Of a stretch of 46,326 bases of DNA, positions 45,647 through 46,326 are shown one piece after another. Source of the stretch: a virus; IMG/VR virus record IMGVR_UViG_3300017963_000372, positions 1 to 46,326 of that record. One strand, 5' to 3'. How positions within the stretch are numbered: position 1 is the first letter of the stretch; the number at the start of each line of letters is the position of its first letter. The translations under genes and the position numbers were made by a program. A model generated the notes under the pieces. The model made no database searches. It was not told where the DNA came from and saw nothing but the letters and a program-made list of their open reading frames with translations.

Positions 45647-46326
45647 TGAAACGCTTCGACCGGGACGCCGCGCAAATCATTGACATCCCACAGGTCAAGC
45701 CGGAGCTGCCGCCGGGCGTCGGGCGCATCCAGCGAGACGTGCCGACGCGAGCGCCGGAGGTTGGCAGCGATGTCCTGGTGCCGCTGTGCCGGGCGATTAT
45801 CTCCGGCGCGTTCCTGTTCGCAATCGTGGGCGTCCTGGTCATTGTCCTGGACTGGCTGCCGTGGTATGCGGCCTGTCTCGCGGGCGGCGTGGCGGCTATG
45901 CTGGTCTGGTTCGGCAAGGGACTGTCAGATAAACTCCTCTGGGCGACAGAGACCATCACCGGGGCAGATATTGATCGGGATGGGCAGGTCGGGCGGCCAT
46001 CGTTCGAGATTGTCGAACGGATAGAGCGCCCACACGGTCAGCAGTACAAAATGTTCGACCTACCCGGCGAGCCTGAGATGTTTGCCAAAGTGTGCTACGG
46101 CACATTGACCGGCTCACAGCGATTGACCCAGGCGGTATGGGCGGGCAAGAACAAGCCATACAGCCGGGCGGAATGGGATGACCTGTGCGACATGATGGTC
46201 GCCAGGGGCTGGTGGGCGTGGAACAATCCAGACCATCACCCATCCGGCATCGCACCGCTGCCCGAAGGCAAACGCAAAATGGCTCAATGGCTTGGTGAGT
46301 TTGGGCGCCACACGAACACGCGCGCG
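45646..46326 (+). CDS. Membrane protein gene running off the right end (continues at 1-192)
   Basis: The ATG overlaps the previous stop (TAATG). After an N-terminal cytoplasmic part (MKRFDRDAAQIIDIPQVKPE, with a DVPTRAPEV motif) there are two hydrophobic segments near residues 46-68 and 70-87 (AIISGAFLFAIVGVLVIVLDW, AACLAGGVAAMLVWFG). A soluble domain of about 160 residues follows, with LTQAVWAGKNKPYSRAEWDDLCDMM, resembling a winged-helix module. The frame is unbroken to 46326 and resumes at base 124. The whole protein has about 249 residues. Membrane anchor plus DNA-binding-like domain is inferred by pattern only. Confidence 0.8.
   Translation, partial: MKRFDRDAAQIIDIPQVKPELPPGVGRIQRDVPTRAPEVGSDVLVPLCRAIISGAFLFAIVGVLVIVLDWLPWYAACLAGGVAAMLVWFGKGLSDKLLWATETITGADIDRDGQVGRPSFEIVERIERPHGQQYKMFDLPGEPEMFAKVCYGTLTGSQRLTQAVWAGKNKPYSRAEWDDLCDMMVARGWWAWNNPDHHPSGIAPLPEGKRKMAQWLGEFGRHTNTRA
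46204..46326. repeat. Right copy of exact 123-bp terminal repeat
   Basis: Identical base for base to 1-123. It lies inside the gene beginning at 45646. See the left copy for interpretation: after removing one copy the unit length is 46203 bases. Confidence 0.95.

Noticed and set aside
1-46326. tRNA genes and CRISPR arrays
   Set aside because: No cloverleaf with a convincing T-arm and no regularly spaced repeats were seen; the only long direct repeats are the 123-bp ends and the 49-bp pair.

Overview
The window is the essentially complete genome of a temperate, tailed double-stranded DNA phage, most likely a long-tailed siphovirus. It has a TerS/TerL-portal-protease-capsid-tail series, a tape measure gene and a serine integrase next to an HTH repressor. 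The first 123 bases are repeated exactly at the right end (46204-46326), and one reading frame runs through that repeat. The contig is therefore a circle (unit length 46203) or a terminally redundant molecule cut at an arbitrary point. The DNA is GC-rich, promoters fit the bacterial sigma70 consensus, and Shine-Dalgarno sites are mostly AGGAGG-like. The host cannot be named from sequence alone; it is a GC-rich bacterium, and a Tat-type signal on one phage enzyme suggests it has a Tat exporter.

Layout. (1) 35.3-46.3 kb continuing through 1-0.35 kb on the plus strand: an early operon of many small, translationally coupled genes. It starts at a near-perfect promoter (35314-35342). It holds a ribbon-helix-helix candidate, a possible annealing protein, DnaD-like and G39P-like replication proteins, a SNF2-like helicase fused to a DNA methyltransferase, a MazG-like enzyme, several zinc-ribbon miniproteins, small membrane proteins, a membrane protein ending in a C2H2 zinc finger, and an M23-type peptidase. 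(2) 0.35-1.3 kb: a separate unit of three small genes with its own consensus promoter and a strong terminator, organised like a moron. (3) 34.9-33.1 kb, minus strand: repressor, a small protein and a large serine integrase. (4) 33.06 kb down to 1.37 kb, minus strand: one very long late operon. It reads holin, XhlA-like protein, metallophosphoesterase, exported glycoside hydrolase, terminase, portal, head proteins, protease/scaffold, major capsid protein, a seven-gene glycan cassette, head-tail proteins (one further glycosyltransferase among them), tail tube, chaperones, tape measure and LamG-rich tail tip.

The most remarkable part is 12.8-21.1 kb. Between the capsid and tail genes lie three glycosyltransferase genes, a nucleotide-sugar epimerase, two methyltransferases, a PAPS-type sulfotransferase and a DUF1360 protein, all stop/start-coupled within the structural operon. 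I infer a late-expressed pathway that puts a methylated, possibly sulfated glycan on virion proteins or on the host surface. Virion proteins also carry LamG domains (four copies in three genes), a six-repeat BNR propeller fused to the tail tube, and unusually many cysteines.

Regulation appears lambda-like. A perfect consensus late promoter (33029-33057) is overlapped by a dyad and followed within about 60 bases by an intrinsic terminator, before the first late gene. That arrangement calls for antitermination.
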